From CADEEN01 sp031389585 (lineage in GTDB: Bacteria > Pseudomonadota > Gammaproteobacteria > Burkholderiales > Burkholderiaceae_C): a DNA stretch of 13,951 nucleotides. Positions 13,319-13,951 of the stretch are shown in pieces. A program made the translations under genes and the position numbers. Position 1 is the first letter of the stretch, and every line of letters begins with the position of its first letter. Below the pieces are notes generated by a model. That model ran no database searches. It was not told the DNA's origin and saw only the letters and a program-made list of their open reading frames with translations. Location of the stretch: the NCBI GenBank assembly GCA_031389585.1, contig JANMSS010000033.1, positions 1 through 13,951 of the forward strand. The letters run 5' to 3'.

Positions 13319-13837
13319 GTGGCAACGCTCAGACAGCAACCGTTTGACGTGGGCGGAGACGCACACTTGCCGGCTGCCTCCCACCTAAATCCTGAAGAGT
13401 TGACACACGGGATTCGAAACCTGACAAGCGATGAGCTAGTCAACTTTGTACGCGCGTACGTCCAGGAACGCACACCAGCAGCGTTTTCCAAAATGCCACT
13501 GTTGTGGGAGGCGGTCCGGGTGTGGCTGGCAAGTCGATGCGGTGTGCACCCCAGGGAAATCGGACTCAGTGGAAGTTCGCAATTGGGCTACTCGATTGTC
13601 GAATCAAAGAGCTGGGCTCCATTTGACCGAAAGAAGTCCGATCTAGACCTGTTCTTTGTGAGCTCCGCTCAATACGCAAAGGTGGAAGCCGAAGCACGAC
13701 GCTTCGTCGCCACGAACACCGACAGCCCTCGATATAGAGATCAGGCCCAGACTATCGGCCGGCTACTTCAAAAAGGATGGGTTGATGTAAAGCACATTCC
13801 GGCAAATCACGGTAAGCGGCCAGCGATCCCACCTTGA
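13319..13837 (+). pseudogene. Nucleotidyltransferase-fold protein, truncated by an IS66-type insertion
   Basis: GAGG at 13308-13311, overlapping the GT51 stop, precedes the GTG start by 7 bases. The product shows a polymerase-beta-like nucleotidyltransferase core: GLSGSSQLGYSI at about 83-93, corresponding to the GSxxxG helix turn, and PFDRKKSDLDLFFV at 101-114, whose DLD supplies the two metal-binding Asp residues. About 80 residues of unrecognised helical sequence precede it. Native sequence ends at about residue 164 (IPANH). The last eight residues and the stop come from the inverted repeat of the IS at 13812, so the C-terminal part is lost from this window. The intact length, substrate and partner are unknown. 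This arrangement (GS...G, then an aromatic-Pro-Phe-Asp stretch, then SDLDL) recurs in orphan nucleotidyltransferases; I recognise the fold, not the family. Confidence 0.75.
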
Positions 13838-13858
13838 ACCGCCGCTGGATAGCGGCCA

Positions 13859-13895
13859 GCATGGTGTCCACCTATGTCTGAGGTGGACACCATGC
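13859..13895 (+). repeat. Perfect 15-bp hairpin over the transposase gene's ribosome-binding site and start
   Basis: GCATGGTGTCCACCT at 13859-13873 is the exact reverse complement of AGGTGGACACCATGC at 13881-13895, with a 7-base loop. The right arm contains the Shine-Dalgarno-like AGGTGG and the ATG of the IS gene. In RNA the hairpin would hide both from ribosomes, a plausible brake on transposase synthesis from transcripts reading in from outside. Confidence 0.85.
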
Positions 13896-13951
13896 AAATC
13901 AAGAGTGCGCCGCGGCGGCGCCACGCCGCTGAACTCAAGGCCCGGGTGCTG
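13892..13951 (+). CDS. tnpA: IS66-family accessory protein TnpA, N-terminal fragment
   Basis: Twenty codons from ATG to the window edge encode MQIKSAPRRRRHAAELKARV plus one Leu. The Arg-rich RRRRHxAELKAxVL start is typical of the first gene (TnpA, helix-turn-helix accessory protein) of IS66 elements. The ribosome-binding site AGGTGG at 13881-13886 lies 5 bases upstream, inside a perfect hairpin. The gene continues beyond the window. Family placement rests on this short motif together with the GTAA terminal repeat 80 bases upstream. Confidence 0.75.
   Translation, partial: MQIKSAPRRRHAAELKARVL

Larger units (their letters stand above)
13812..13951 (+). mobile_element. Left end of an IS66-family insertion sequence
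   Basis: GTAAGCGG at 13812 matches the GTAA-type terminal inverted repeat of IS66 elements. The following 80 bases carry transposase-site-like repeats: the direct repeat AGCGGCCAGC at 13815-13824 and 13851-13860, and the inverted pair GCCGCT/AGCGGC at 13841-13856. An orphan first gene of IS66 type begins at 13892. IS66 elements make 8-bp target duplications, so AAATCACG at 13804-13811 should recur after the right end, which is outside the window. Confidence 0.8.

Noticed and set aside
1..13951. CRISPR array, tRNA or rRNA genes
   Set aside because: No regularly spaced repeats beyond the gspB hexamer and no tRNA- or rRNA-like segments were recognised in the small non-coding gaps.

Overview
This window looks like a complete or nearly complete contig from a high-GC betaproteobacterium, most likely of the order Burkholderiales. 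That is an inference from the GC-rich third codon positions, the gspA-gspB pair, the proteobacterial GlgC/GlgA types and the UreG type. Both ends look like assembly break points. The left end is a fold-back inside ureG. The right end stops 140 bases inside an IS66-type element.

Layout: (1) 1-651 is ureG in two pieces on opposite strands. The N-terminal Walker A piece is on the minus strand and the rest is on the plus strand. (2) 733-3206 is gspA-gspB, which encodes the inner-membrane ATPase/peptidoglycan-binding pair that helps assemble the type II secretion secretin. (3) 3229-9715 is a tight seven-gene plus-strand operon. It encodes an ornithine cyclodeaminase/mu-crystallin-family protein, a PhnD-like substrate-binding-fold protein without a signal peptide, and a periplasmic glycine betaine/OsmF-type binding protein. 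These are followed by a histidine ammonia-lyase-fold enzyme, two OpuC/OsmU-type permeases and their ATPase. (4) 9705-12484 is glgC-glgA on the minus strand, for ADP-glucose and glycogen synthesis, converging on the operon with an 11-bp overlap. (5) 12701-13811 is a lower-GC accessory segment with a small GT51 peptidoglycan glycosyltransferase and a nucleotidyltransferase-fold gene. The second gene is cut by the IS66-type element at 13812.

The most interesting system is the 3229-9715 operon. The lyase belongs to the HAL/PAL fold, but the Ala-Ser-Gly that forms the MIO electrophile is missing: two residues (Val-Ala) stand where three are expected. Other HAL active-site residues are also changed, while the acid/base Tyr and Glu remain. 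Its gene sits between the binding-protein and permease genes of a quaternary-amine ABC importer. MIO is needed to expel ammonia, but trimethylamine leaves readily without it. I therefore infer that the operon imports a trimethylammonium betaine of an aromatic amino acid and cleaves off trimethylamine. Ergothioneine is the leading candidate, with hercynine or another betaine as alternatives. The activity is not proven by sequence alone.

The second point of interest is the accessory end. A GT51 enzyme is paired with an orphan nucleotidyltransferase, the latter is truncated by an insertion sequence, and a perfect 15-bp hairpin covers the ribosome-binding site and start codon of the element's first gene.
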